Below, piece after piece: positions 27,472 to 34,389 of a DNA stretch of 34,389 nt. Positions within the stretch are counted from its first letter, which is position 1. The number at the start of each line of letters is the position of its first letter. The stretch is from Nitrospirota bacterium (GTDB lineage: Bacteria > Nitrospirota > Nitrospiria > Nitrospirales > UBA8639): the NCBI GenBank assembly GCA_003696975.1, contig RFGT01000107.1:1-34389 (forward strand), in the 5' to 3' direction. Both the position numbers and the translations under genes were made by a program. The notes under the pieces are model-generated. The model had not been told where the DNA came from, did not search any database, and was given only the letters and a program-made list of their open reading frames with translations.

Positions 27472-28530
27472 TCATGCCCGGGTAGCAAGCGTGGCTGCGA
27501 GGCGAATGGCTTCCAGAAGACTCTGGGGATCGGCCGTGCCTTGGCCCACAATGTCATAGGCCGTACCATGGTCCACCGACGTTCGGATAAAGGGTAAGCC
27601 CACGGTCACGTTCACGCTGCGGCCGAAGGCCACGGTTTTCAGGGGAATCAGGCCCTGGTCATGGTACATGGCCACCAGTCCGTCGAACTGGCCGCGGACC
27701 GCCGCTCCAAAGAGCGTATCGGCTGGCCATGGTCCACTCGCCGAGATACCGGCTCGCTGCGCCTTGCGCACCGCTGGGGCGATCACCCGACGTTCTTCCT
27801 GACCAAACAACCCGTCTTCTCCCGCATGGGGGTTCAAAGCGGCCACCCCGATGCGAGGTGCAGCCACCCGAAACAGCTTCTGAAGAGCCATATGGGCCAA
27901 ATAAATGGTGCGGAGCACACGGGCTTGGGTCAGGAGGGTGGGAAGGGCGCTTAGAGCCACGTGGGTGGTCGCAAAAACAATCTTCAGGGGGCCTCCCACG
28001 AGCATCATGCCTGCGGTTTTGGTGTGAGTAAGCGCTGCTAGCAGTTCCGTGTGCCCGGGGTAATCATAGCCTGCCAAATGAAGGGCTTTCTTATTAATAG
28101 GAGCGGTCACTATTGCTGCTACTTGTCCTTGTTGGGCCAACTGGACCGCGGTGCGAATATAAGCTACTGAAGCCGCGCCAGGGCCCGCTTGGGCCTTTCC
28201 CTGGCGAAATGGACCTAGCGGTTGACCGAGAGGATCGAGCAGGAGAATCTTTGAACGCGACCATGATGACTCATCGGGCTCGGGTGGGCTGGACAGAGGG
28301 AGTACCTTCACAGGAAGGTGCAACTGCTCAAGGGTTCGCTGCATGACATCAATTGATCCAATCACAAGCGGCCGGCAGACTCGCCAAACCGCTTGGATGG
28401 CCAACGCCTTGGCGATGATCTCGGGCCCAATGCCTGCGGGATCACCCATCGTGATGGCAAGAATGGGCCGGGTTGCATGCAGCGACGAGGCCCGGCGTCG
28501 AATAAGCGACTTTGGCGAACGGTGGCTCAT
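27472..28530 (-). CDS. pdxA: 4-hydroxythreonine-4-phosphate dehydrogenase PdxA
   Basis: PdxA oxidises 4-hydroxythreonine 4-phosphate in the DXP-dependent route to pyridoxal 5'-phosphate (vitamin B6). The 352-aa sequence has the N-terminal ITMGDPAGIGPEI, TAPINKKALH, YPGHTELLA with a metal-binding histidine, ALNPHAGEDGLFG, and MYHDQGLIPLK with another metal ligand. GLPFIRTSVDHGTAYDIVG near the end is a family hallmark. The first ~20 residues are rich in arginine and precede the conserved domain. The start ATG is four bases after the larC stop, and rsmB begins 25 bases downstream, within one probable operon. Confidence 0.97.
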   Translation of the reverse strand: MSHRSPKSLIRRRASSLHATRPILAITMGDPAGIGPEIIAKALAIQAVWRVCRPLVIGSIDVMQRTLEQLHLPVKVLPLSSPPEPDESSWSRSKILLLDPLGQPLGPFRQGKAQAGPGAASVAYIRTAVQLAQQGQVAAIVTAPINKKALHLAGYDYPGHTELLAALTHTKTAGMMLVGGPLKIVFATTHVALSALPTLLTQARVLRTIYLAHMALQKLFRVAAPRIGVAALNPHAGEDGLFGQEERRVIAPAVRKAQRAGISASGPWPADTLFGAAVRGQFDGLVAMYHDQGLIPLKTVAFGRSVNVTVGLPFIRTSVDHGTAYDIVGQGTADPQSLLEAIRLAATLATRA

Positions 28531-28534
28531 GGGG

Positions 28535-29737
28535 TCACTTTCTCGAGTTTTCCCCTAGCACCTCAGGATGCTTGCGGAGCTCTGCAAGGACCTGCTCTAA
28601 CACCAGCCGGACGGGCTGTCCGGTCTTTTTGGCAATAGTCAGGCAATCTTGGAATTCAGGGATCACTTTCGTTCCCGCGGGTGTTTGGCCAACTTTAACA
28701 CGAACAGGACCAACAGAAAGTTTCACGTGCCGGATCGTTCGCGGGAGCACGTACCGATGCAAGGAATATATGCGCACGCCGAACGTAGAGGTCTCCTCAA
28801 ACAGCGTTTTGGCTACGTGCTCCACCTGTTGGGGATGCGCCAGAGCAGACAAGAGGATTCCGGGCCGGCCTCGCTTCATGATGGTAGGGGTCAGCGTCAC
28901 ATCAACCGCCCCAGCCTGGAACAGCCGCTCTATGACGGCTTCGTAGATCTGGGGGTTCACATCGTCGAGTTGAGTCTCGAGTTGCACAATCGGCTCACTA
29001 TCTTGGTGAGAGCGCTCAGTCAGAGGTTTCCCAATGAAAATCCGGAGTACGTTTGGCCAATGGGGATCATCATGCGATCCTGCCCCATAGCCGACTAGGT
29101 GAGGGATCAGTGGAGGGAGTGGTCGGAAATCTTGCGTCAAGGTTGTCAGCACCGCGAGTCCCGTGGGCGTGGTAAGCTCGTGCTGAGGACCCTCCGCATA
29201 AATGGGGATCTGCTTGGAGAGTTCCGCCACTGCTGGACCAGGAACTGGAAGGGTTCCATGCGTGCAACTAATGGAGCCTGCTCCCACATTGACAGGTGAT
29301 GCCGAGACGCTCCCAATGTTCAGGAGATGACAGCCTAACAGTCCTCCTACGATATCGATGAGAGAATCCATGACCCCGACTTCGTGAAACCGGACCCGGC
29401 GCGGGTCGATTCCATGCACCCGGCCCTCTACAACCGCCAACCGATCGAATACCTGAAGAGATTGGGACTTTACGGAATCCGGCAATTGGCTCTGGCGCAA
29501 GAGCTGATGGATGTGTTTCAACGAAAGGGGAGCTTCCAACCCCTGCCGTATCCGGACGGTCACCTGGGTCGCTTGAAGCCCGGCACGGTGGACTTTTTCA
29601 ATTTCCAGCCGATAGCCTGACACCTTAAGCCCTCGAAGGGCGCGACGGAGACGTGTAGGGGAAAGCCCGGCATCAATGAGAGCCCCCAGCAACATGTCTC
29701 CGCTAATCCCGGAAAAGCAATCACAGTGGAGATGCAC
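28535..29737 (-). CDS. larC: Nickel-pincer cofactor biosynthesis protein LarC
   Basis: LarC inserts nickel, using CTP, into the pincer nucleotide cofactor of lactate racemase-type enzymes. The 400-aa protein carries the family start HCDCFSGISGDMLLGALIDAG, then VRFHEVGVMDSLIDIVG, HGTLPVPGPAV, TPTGLAVL and, in the C-terminal part, ETQLDDVNPQIYE and TPTIMKRGRPG. In Lactobacillus the N- and C-terminal parts are joined by programmed frameshifting; here they form one uninterrupted frame. The start is GTG 29737, with GAGGTG just upstream and an in-frame stop two codons before, so no longer form is possible. No larA, larB or larE is seen in the window. It heads the larC-to-pheT run. Confidence 0.92.
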   Translation of the reverse strand: MHLHCDCFSGISGDMLLGALIDAGLSPTRLRRALRGLKVSGYRLEIEKVHRAGLQATQVTVRIRQGLEAPLSLKHIHQLLRQSQLPDSVKSQSLQVFDRLAVVEGRVHGIDPRRVRFHEVGVMDSLIDIVGGLLGCHLLNIGSVSASPVNVGAGSISCTHGTLPVPGPAVAELSKQIPIYAEGPQHELTTPTGLAVLTTLTQDFRPLPPLIPHLVGYGAGSHDDPHWPNVLRIFIGKPLTERSHQDSEPIVQLETQLDDVNPQIYEAVIERLFQAGAVDVTLTPTIMKRGRPGILLSALAHPQQVEHVAKTLFEETSTFGVRIYSLHRYVLPRTIRHVKLSVGPVRVKVGQTPAGTKVIPEFQDCLTIAKKTGQPVRLVLEQVLAELRKHPEVLGENSRK

Positions 29738-30197
29738 GCTTCACCTCTGGATTCCCATTGCCAAGGAGTGGGGCGAGCCAAGATTGTCATGTGCCAAGAT
29801 ACAGGAGCGGCTTTCGTTCTCGCAAATACGGGAACTATCACCGCTAGGTGAGCGCTTGATCTTGAAACGCAGAAGCGTGGTGTCACATCGAGGTCTCGGG
29901 GAAACTCTCTCGCTCTCTCTGTTGGGGCTTGCTAAGCTGGATCGTGCTTGTCTCCAAATTCCTGCAGCCCGTCCTCTGCTTCGCACCATCGAGAAACGGG
30001 AAGGTTTGCTCTCGATTCTCTCGTGCGAGAATGCAGTGATGGAACCATCCCTGCGACTCATGAAAGAGGGGCAATATGGCGATGGATATTTCCGGAAAAG
30101 TGAACACCCTAGGGGATATGGCTTGTTCCAGCGCGTACCGCACGGGAGCTCCTGGGCGAGCTAGACAGGCAGGTCTAACAAGGGAGTTCCAGGTTCT
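29738..30197. other. Intergenic region between larC and phoU
   Basis: These 460 bases lie upstream of the larC run and downstream of phoU. Several frames are open, including 29676-30164 on the + strand and 29741-30061 on the minus strand, but none resembles a known family and all look compositionally random. Two short overlapping inverted repeats lie just after the phoU stop: TAGAC/GTCTA at 30162-30177 and AGCTC/GAGCT nearby. Neither has a T tract. The larC promoter must be here, but I cannot point to it. Confidence 0.4.
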
Positions 30198-30869
30198 TTA
30201 AGCTGTGGGTTGGGGCGGAATGGTATGGCGAATAATCTTGCCTTCCACCATGTACACCACAAGCTCGGCGATGTTGGTGGCATGGTCGGCAATCCGCTCA
30301 ATGTATTTGGAGATGAACGAGAGCCGAATGGCGCGTGTGATGGTCTTGGGATTTTCGATCATAAATGAGAGCAGCTCCCGAAACAGTTGTTCCGTGAGGT
30401 TATCGACGAAATCGTCGTCGTCGATGACCTTGCGTGCGAGCGCGGCGTCGGCTTTCACAAAGGCATCCAGGGATTCTTTGACCATGACCCGGGCCCGTTC
30501 AGCCATATGGGGGATGTCGATATAGGGCTTGAGCTGGGGCTCCTCGTTCAGTTCGATCGCACGCTCGGAAATGTTTTCGGCCAAGTCGCTCATCCGTTCG
30601 AGCTCCGAAGAGATTTTCATGGCGGTCGTAAGAAATCGCAGGTCCCTGGCGGCTGGTTGGTACAGGGCAAGGCATTCCAGGCTCATTTCGTCGATTTCGA
30701 CGTCCAAGGTATTGACCCTGCGGTCATTCTCAATGACTTGGCGGGCCAGGGCTTCATCACGCTCGATAAGAGCTTTAAGGGCATTGCGAATCTGATCTTC
30801 CACTAAGGCCCCCATCTCCAAAATTTTCCCCTTCACTTTGTTGAATTCTTCTTCAAAGTGGCGTTCCAT
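30198..30869 (-). CDS. phoU: Phosphate transport system accessory protein PhoU
   Basis: PhoU is a cytoplasmic helical protein that links the Pst transporter to the PhoR/PhoB sensor system and restrains phosphate uptake. The protein shows two three-helix repeats, each with the metal-binding-type pattern: LTTAMKISSELERMSDLAENI in the first and IRLSFISKYIERIADHATNI in the second. I start at ATG 30869 (223 aa, MERHFEEEF), not the ATG three codons upstream. AAGGATGAGG is well placed for the second ATG, and family members begin this way. It is the last gene of the pst operon, 26 bases after pstB. Confidence 0.96.
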   Translation of the reverse strand: MERHFEEEFNKVKGKILEMGALVEDQIRNALKALIERDEALARQVIENDRRVNTLDVEIDEMSLECLALYQPAARDLRFLTTAMKISSELERMSDLAENISERAIELNEEPQLKPYIDIPHMAERARVMVKESLDAFVKADAALARKVIDDDDFVDNLTEQLFRELLSFMIENPKTITRAIRLSFISKYIERIADHATNIAELVVYMVEGKIIRHTIPPQPTA

Positions 30870-30895
30870 ATGCCTCATCCTTGCAGGGTGTCCCC

Positions 30896-31747
30896 CTACC
30901 CGAAGCGACCGGTAATGTAATCTTCCGTTCGCCGATCCGAGGGATTGGTGAAAATTTTCTTCGTATCGTCGTATTCAATAAGTTCTCCCATCAGGAAAAA
31001 TCCCGTGACGTCCGACACGCGCGCGGCTTGCTGCATGTTATGCGTGACAATGACTACCGTAAGCTGTTCTTTCAAAGTATGCAATAACTCCTCGATCTTG
31101 GCGGTTGAGATGGGATCGAGCGCAGAACACGGTTCATCCATCAATAACACTTCAGGATTGACGGCCAGAGCGCGGGCAATGCACAGCCGTTGCTGCTGGC
31201 CACCGGAAAGCCCCAGTGCGCTTTGATGAAGGCGATCTTTGACTTCCTCCCACAATCCTGCGCCCTGCAGGCTCCGTTCCACAATTGCATCCAGCTCAGC
31301 CCGGCGGCGGATCCCCTGGAGTTGAGGTCCATAGGCCACATTTTGGTAGATGCTTTTGGGAAAAGGATTCACCTTTTGAAACACCATGCCCACGCGAGTC
31401 CGGAGATCGGTCACGTCCATGGAGGCGTCGTAAATGTCTTGTCCGTCCAGGCAGATCCTCCCCTTCAACCGGGTTCCCTCGATCAAGTCATTGAGTCGGT
31501 TCAGACATCGAAGCAAGGTGGATTTGCCACACCCGGAAGGACCGATGAAGGCTGTCACCTTTCTCGTTGGAATGGTCAACGTGATGTGAAAGAGGGCTTG
31601 TTTTTCCCCGTAATAAAAATCAACCTGCTCAATAGTGATCTTAGGTTTGCTGTCGAGTAGAGGATGAGGCATAGGAGGTTCCATGTCTTGGAGGTGCGCG
31701 AACGTAGTGTGCGGGTGCTGAGAAACGATGTCAACGCTAGACGGCAT
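30896..31747 (-). CDS. pstB: Phosphate ABC transporter ATP-binding protein
   Basis: PstB is the ATPase of the high-affinity phosphate importer. Walker A is GPSGCGKST, the ABC signature LSGGQQQR, Walker B VLLMDEP and the switch histidine lies in [21 protein letters not shown] and [13 protein letters not shown] are typical of PstB. The GTG at 31753 is in frame, but ATG 31747 (283 aa) is preferred because GGGAGG sits at the right distance. About 30 extra N-terminal residues precede the conserved domain. It lies between pstA and phoU in one operon. Confidence 0.97.
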   Translation of the reverse strand: MPSSVDIVSQHPHTTFAHLQDMEPPMPHPLLDSKPKITIEQVDFYYGEKQALFHITLTIPTRKVTAFIGPSGCGKSTLLRCLNRLNDLIEGTRLKGRICLDGQDIYDASMDVTDLRTRVGMVFQKVNPFPKSIYQNVAYGPQLQGIRRRAELDAIVERSLQGAGLWEEVKDRLHQSALGLSGGQQQRLCIARALAVNPEVLLMDEPCSALDPISTAKIEELLHTLKEQLTVVIVTHNMQQAARVSDVTGFFLMGELIEYDDTKKIFTNPSDRRTEDYITGRFG

Positions 31748-31784
31748 ATCCACCTCCCTCGCAGTCGCCCCACTTGCGCCTGTG

Positions 31785-33407
31785 TTAAACCGCTGCCCCC
31801 TTCATTCGTTTTCGCATATAATTGCGAAGGGTAATGGCCGTCAAGTTGAGAGTGACCACGACCGTCACGAGAACAAGCGTCGTCACGTAGACCATAGGCT
31901 TTGCTGCTTCCACATTGGGTGATTGAAACCCCATATCGTAGATATGAAATCCCAAGTGCATGAACTTACGGTCGAGATGGAGAAACGGGAAATGGCTGTC
32001 GATTGGCAGGGACGGCGCCAACTTGACCACGCCTGTGAGCATCAGCGGTGCGACTTCTCCCGTGGCCCGAGCGACCGCTAAGATGAAACCGGTGAGAATC
32101 CCTGGCAGAGCGCAAGGCAAGATAACCCGCAAAATGCTTTCAAACTTCGTCGCACCAAGGGCGAGTGAGCCTTCTCGATACTCCTGGGGAACCGAGGCGA
32201 GCCCCTCCTCGGTGGCGACGATAACTACGGGAACGGTTAAGAGCGCCAAAGTGAGGGAAGCCCAGAGGATCCCCCCTGTTCCGAATGTAGGATTGGGCAA
32301 GGCCTCGGGGTACCAGAGTTGATCGATAGTACCACCCACCGTGTACACAAAGAATCCCAAGCCAAATACCCCGAACACAATCGATGGGATGCCGGCCAGA
32401 TTGTTGACCGCAATGCGCACCATCCGGACAACCCAACCCTGATGGGCGTATTCCTTCAGATACACTGCCGCGATCACCCCAAACGGAACCGCGGCGATAC
32501 TCATCATGAGGACCATCATGACCGTTCCCACAATAGCAGGAAAGATCCCACCTTCCGTGTTGGCTTCGCGGGGTTCCTCGCTGAGGAGGGCCCACACGTT
32601 GGCCAAATACATGAGACATTTCTCCATTACGTCCATCTCGTTTGGGCGTAGGGCTTTGATAATGAGTCCAATGGGAATGATCGTTTCTTGTCCGCTTGTG
32701 TCTTGCATCACCACGGCATAGTCATCAAGTTGATCCGTCAGGGCCTGAAGCTTGGCGACGTATTGCTGATAGATCTGTTCATAGTGAGCGATGTCCCGTT
32801 TGAGCGCTGCAATCTCGGGCGAGTCGCGTTCCCCTTTCAATTCATGAGCGCGAATCGCTAATCGAGCTTGCTCGATCTGATAGTTGAGATCCCCAATGAG
32901 GTCTTTCTCCACGTGCTGAATCTCTTCCTGTAAAGCGTTGGCGCGTTCGATCAGTTGCGGAAGAACCTGCCAACTCGCCTCCGTACCGCTGGCTACGATG
33001 CGGTCTCCCCGGAGGATGCGGGAGACTCGTCCATAGAAATTTCCCCATTCTCGCCGTTCGAGCATCACAGCATCTGGGGGCTTGGCGCGGGAGATAATGT
33101 CCTGTTCATCCACCCAGCGGAAATCCAACCCGTACAAATCCCGATTGCCGATCTTGATCAGGAGTCGGCCTTTCCCTTCAGGAAGTTCTGGTGATATGGA
33201 ATGGGGGATGATTTCGCGCTCGTGGATTTCGCCGAGTACCGTGGTTCCGTCTTTCAACGTGAGTTCCACAAGATCTTTGGGCCAGAAAAATCCCAATCCG
33301 TTGATCATAATGAGGAAGAGCAGCCCAAAGACCATGAGTAAGGATGCAGCGACTCCTAGCCCGCAGATCCAGATGAACAAGGTTCCTGACGACAAAAGCT
33401 TCTTCAT
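31785..33407 (-). CDS. pstA: Phosphate ABC transporter permease PstA, long form with insertion
   Basis: PstA forms the membrane channel with PstC. The transporter core starts near residue 286 (GGIFPAIVG). It includes [21 protein letters not shown] and the PstB-contacting EAA-type loop [20 protein letters not shown], then [14 protein letters not shown]. The first membrane helix is at about 8-38. Between it and the core is an insertion of roughly 245 residues, about four-fifths of the size of an ordinary PstA. The insertion contains a beta-rich part and a predicted coiled coil (about 155-225, charged heptads such as [17 protein letters not shown]). It is presumably periplasmic. The total is 540 aa against about 290 normally. 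pstC ends 17 bases upstream. Confidence 0.94.
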   Translation of the reverse strand: MKKLLSSGTLFIWICGLGVAASLLMVFGLLFLIMINGLGFFWPKDLVELTLKDGTTVLGEIHEREIIPHSISPELPEGKGRLLIKIGNRDLYGLDFRWVDEQDIISRAKPPDAVMLERREWGNFYGRVSRILRGDRIVASGTEASWQVLPQLIERANALQEEIQHVEKDLIGDLNYQIEQARLAIRAHELKGERDSPEIAALKRDIAHYEQIYQQYVAKLQALTDQLDDYAVVMQDTSGQETIIPIGLIIKALRPNEMDVMEKCLMYLANVWALLSEEPREANTEGGIFPAIVGTVMMVLMMSIAAVPFGVIAAVYLKEYAHQGWVVRMVRIAVNNLAGIPSIVFGVFGLGFFVYTVGGTIDQLWYPEALPNPTFGTGGILWASLTLALLTVPVVIVATEEGLASVPQEYREGSLALGATKFESILRVILPCALPGILTGFILAVARATGEVAPLMLTGVVKLAPSLPIDSHFPFLHLDRKFMHLGFHIYDMGFQSPNVEAAKPMVYVTTLVLVTVVVTLNLTAITLRNYMRKRMKGAAV

Positions 33408-33424
33408 GTCTACGATCCCGCCGA

Positions 33425-34389
33425 CTAGTATTGTGAATATTTCGCCCGCAGCCGTTGGCGCACCACCTCCGCCACGGTGTTAAGGGTGGTGGTAAACAGC
33501 AGCAGGAGTAAGGCGGACAAAAACAAGACGCGGTACAGTGTCCCTTCGTGCGGGGCTTCAGGCATCTCCACTGCAATGTTGGCAGACAACGTGCGAAAGC
33601 CGTTGAAGAGATTCATGTCCATCACGGGCGTGTTACCCGTGGCCATCAAGACGATCATGGTTTCGCCCACAGCCCGTCCCAATCCGATCATCAGGGCAGA
33701 AAAAATGCCAGGACTGGCGGAGACCAAAACCAACCGAACCAAGGTCTGCCAGGGAGTCGCCCCCAAGGCCAGTGACCCAGCGATCAGATGCCGGGGGACA
33801 TTGGACAGTGACTCTTCCGCAATGCTGTAGATGGTGGGGATCACCGCAATTCCCATAGCAAACGCAATGACCAGCGCATTTCGTTGATCGTAGACCACGC
33901 CGAACATCTCTTGGAGCCATTGCTTGTAATTGCCTCCGTAGACGAGAACCTCAATTTCATGGTTCCAGGCCACACAGAGCCATGCGGATCCCGCCAGCAC
34001 CAGAAAAAGCGCGGTGAGTTCCAGCCAGGATCCGGATGTTCTGGTCACCGAGGCAGGGAGTAACTGCCAGAACAGACAGGCTATGATCACGGAAAGAGGG
34101 AGAACGAGGAACATGGCCGATACAGCGGGAAAGATCTTTTCAAGCAAAGGGGCGAACCATAATCCCGCTAGAAATCCCAAGACCACGGTAGGCAGGGCCG
34201 CCATGAGTTCCACGACGGGCTTGATTACGGACCGCAAGGCAGGACTCATGAACATGGCGGTATATATCGCGCCGAGCAAGGCCAGCGGTGTGGCCAGTAA
34301 CATCGCATAGAGGGTGCCCTTGAACGTACCGAAGATCAATGGCACCAAACCAAACTTGGGTTCGAAGGCATCGGAGCCGCTGGATGACT
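33425..34389 (-). CDS. pstC: Phosphate ABC transporter permease PstC, N-terminus outside the window
   Basis: The reading frame runs off the window end at 34389, so only the C-terminal 320 or so residues are present. The visible part starts SDAFEPKFGLVPLIFGTFKGT, which is typical of the region before the PstC transmembrane core. It contains ELMAALPTVVLGFLAGLW and the PstB-contacting loop [20 protein letters not shown], then GRAVGETMIVLMATGNTP. An internal TTG at 34348 is not the real start, because coding similarity continues upstream of it. pstS, the phosphate-binding protein, would be expected further upstream, outside the window. Confidence 0.95.
   Translation of the reverse strand, partial: SSSGSDAFEPKFGLVPLIFGTFKGTLYAMLLATPLALLGAIYTAMFMSPALRSVIKPVVELMAALPTVVLGFLAGLWFAPLLEKIFPAVSAMFLVLPLSVIIACLFWQLLPASVTRTSGSWLELTALFLVLAGSAWLCVAWNHEIEVLVYGGNYKQWLQEMFGVVYDQRNALVIAFAMGIAVIPTIYSIAEESLSNVPRHLIAGSLALGATPWQTLVRLVLVSASPGIFSALMIGLGRAVGETMIVLMATGNTPVMDMNLFNGFRTLSANIAVEMPEAPHEGTLYRVLFLSALLLLLFTTTLNTVAEVVRQRLRAKYSQY

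Noticed and set aside
29676-30164. 162-codon + strand frame across the larC start and the larC-phoU gap
   Set aside because: Its first part is antisense to larC and nothing in it resembles a known protein. It is possible but not supportable.
30146-30180. Terminator after phoU
   Set aside because: Two overlapping five-base-pair stems are present but mutually exclusive and without a T tract on the coding strand.

Overview
The window looks like the replication-origin end of a Gram-negative bacterial chromosome. dnaA, dnaN, gyrB and gyrA open it on the + strand, preceded by a short AT-rich segment with DnaA-box-like 9-mers. An outer membrane is implied by a heptose-nucleotide synthesis gene (rfaE2) and a SurA-type periplasmic chaperone. 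From remembered gene order (dnaA-dnaN-gyrB-gyrA without recF, then smpB, engB, surA, mfd) I lean towards a Nitrospirota / Nitrospira-like organism. That is memory-based inference and could not be checked. I see no mobile element, CRISPR array or rRNA.

Layout. 1-168: DnaA-box region. 169-7835: dnaA, dnaN, gyrB, gyrA (+). 7860-8450: a single-pass membrane protein of unknown function (+), whose 3' end overlaps the convergent dciA (-). 8967-10157: smpB and engB (+). 10154-15312: minus-strand cluster rfaE2, mfd, surA. 15652-17912: a coupled pair, a DASS-type anion/Na+ symporter and a family 2 glycosyltransferase (+). 18032-18622: a small Fis-type regulator behind a full-consensus sigma-70 promoter. 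18758-18832: tRNA-Val(GAC). 18910-22066: thrS-infC-rpmI-rplT (+), a standard translation cluster. 22056-29737: a tight minus-strand run larC-pdxA-rsmB-rpe-pheS-pheT. 30198-34389: the high-affinity phosphate uptake operon pstC(partial)-pstA-pstB-phoU (-), cut off by the window end.

The most unusual content is the phenylalanyl-tRNA synthetase. Both subunits are of the archaeal/eukaryotic architecture (alpha about 524 aa with N-terminal winged-helix-like segments, beta about 575 aa), not the bacterial one (about 340 + 800 aa). They lie inverted against rplT, where a bacterial genome often keeps its own pheST. The pheS UGA stop sits in a small hairpin and is in frame with pheT. Other points of note: a hairpin in the thrS leader, a probably almost leaderless dnaN behind two extended -10 elements, absence of recF, dciA next to gyrA, an intact one-frame larC without other lar genes nearby, a PstA with a ~245-residue insertion, and lower GC in dnaA/dnaN than further along.

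Two stretches over 300 bases hold no gene that I can support: 15313-15651 and 29738-30197.
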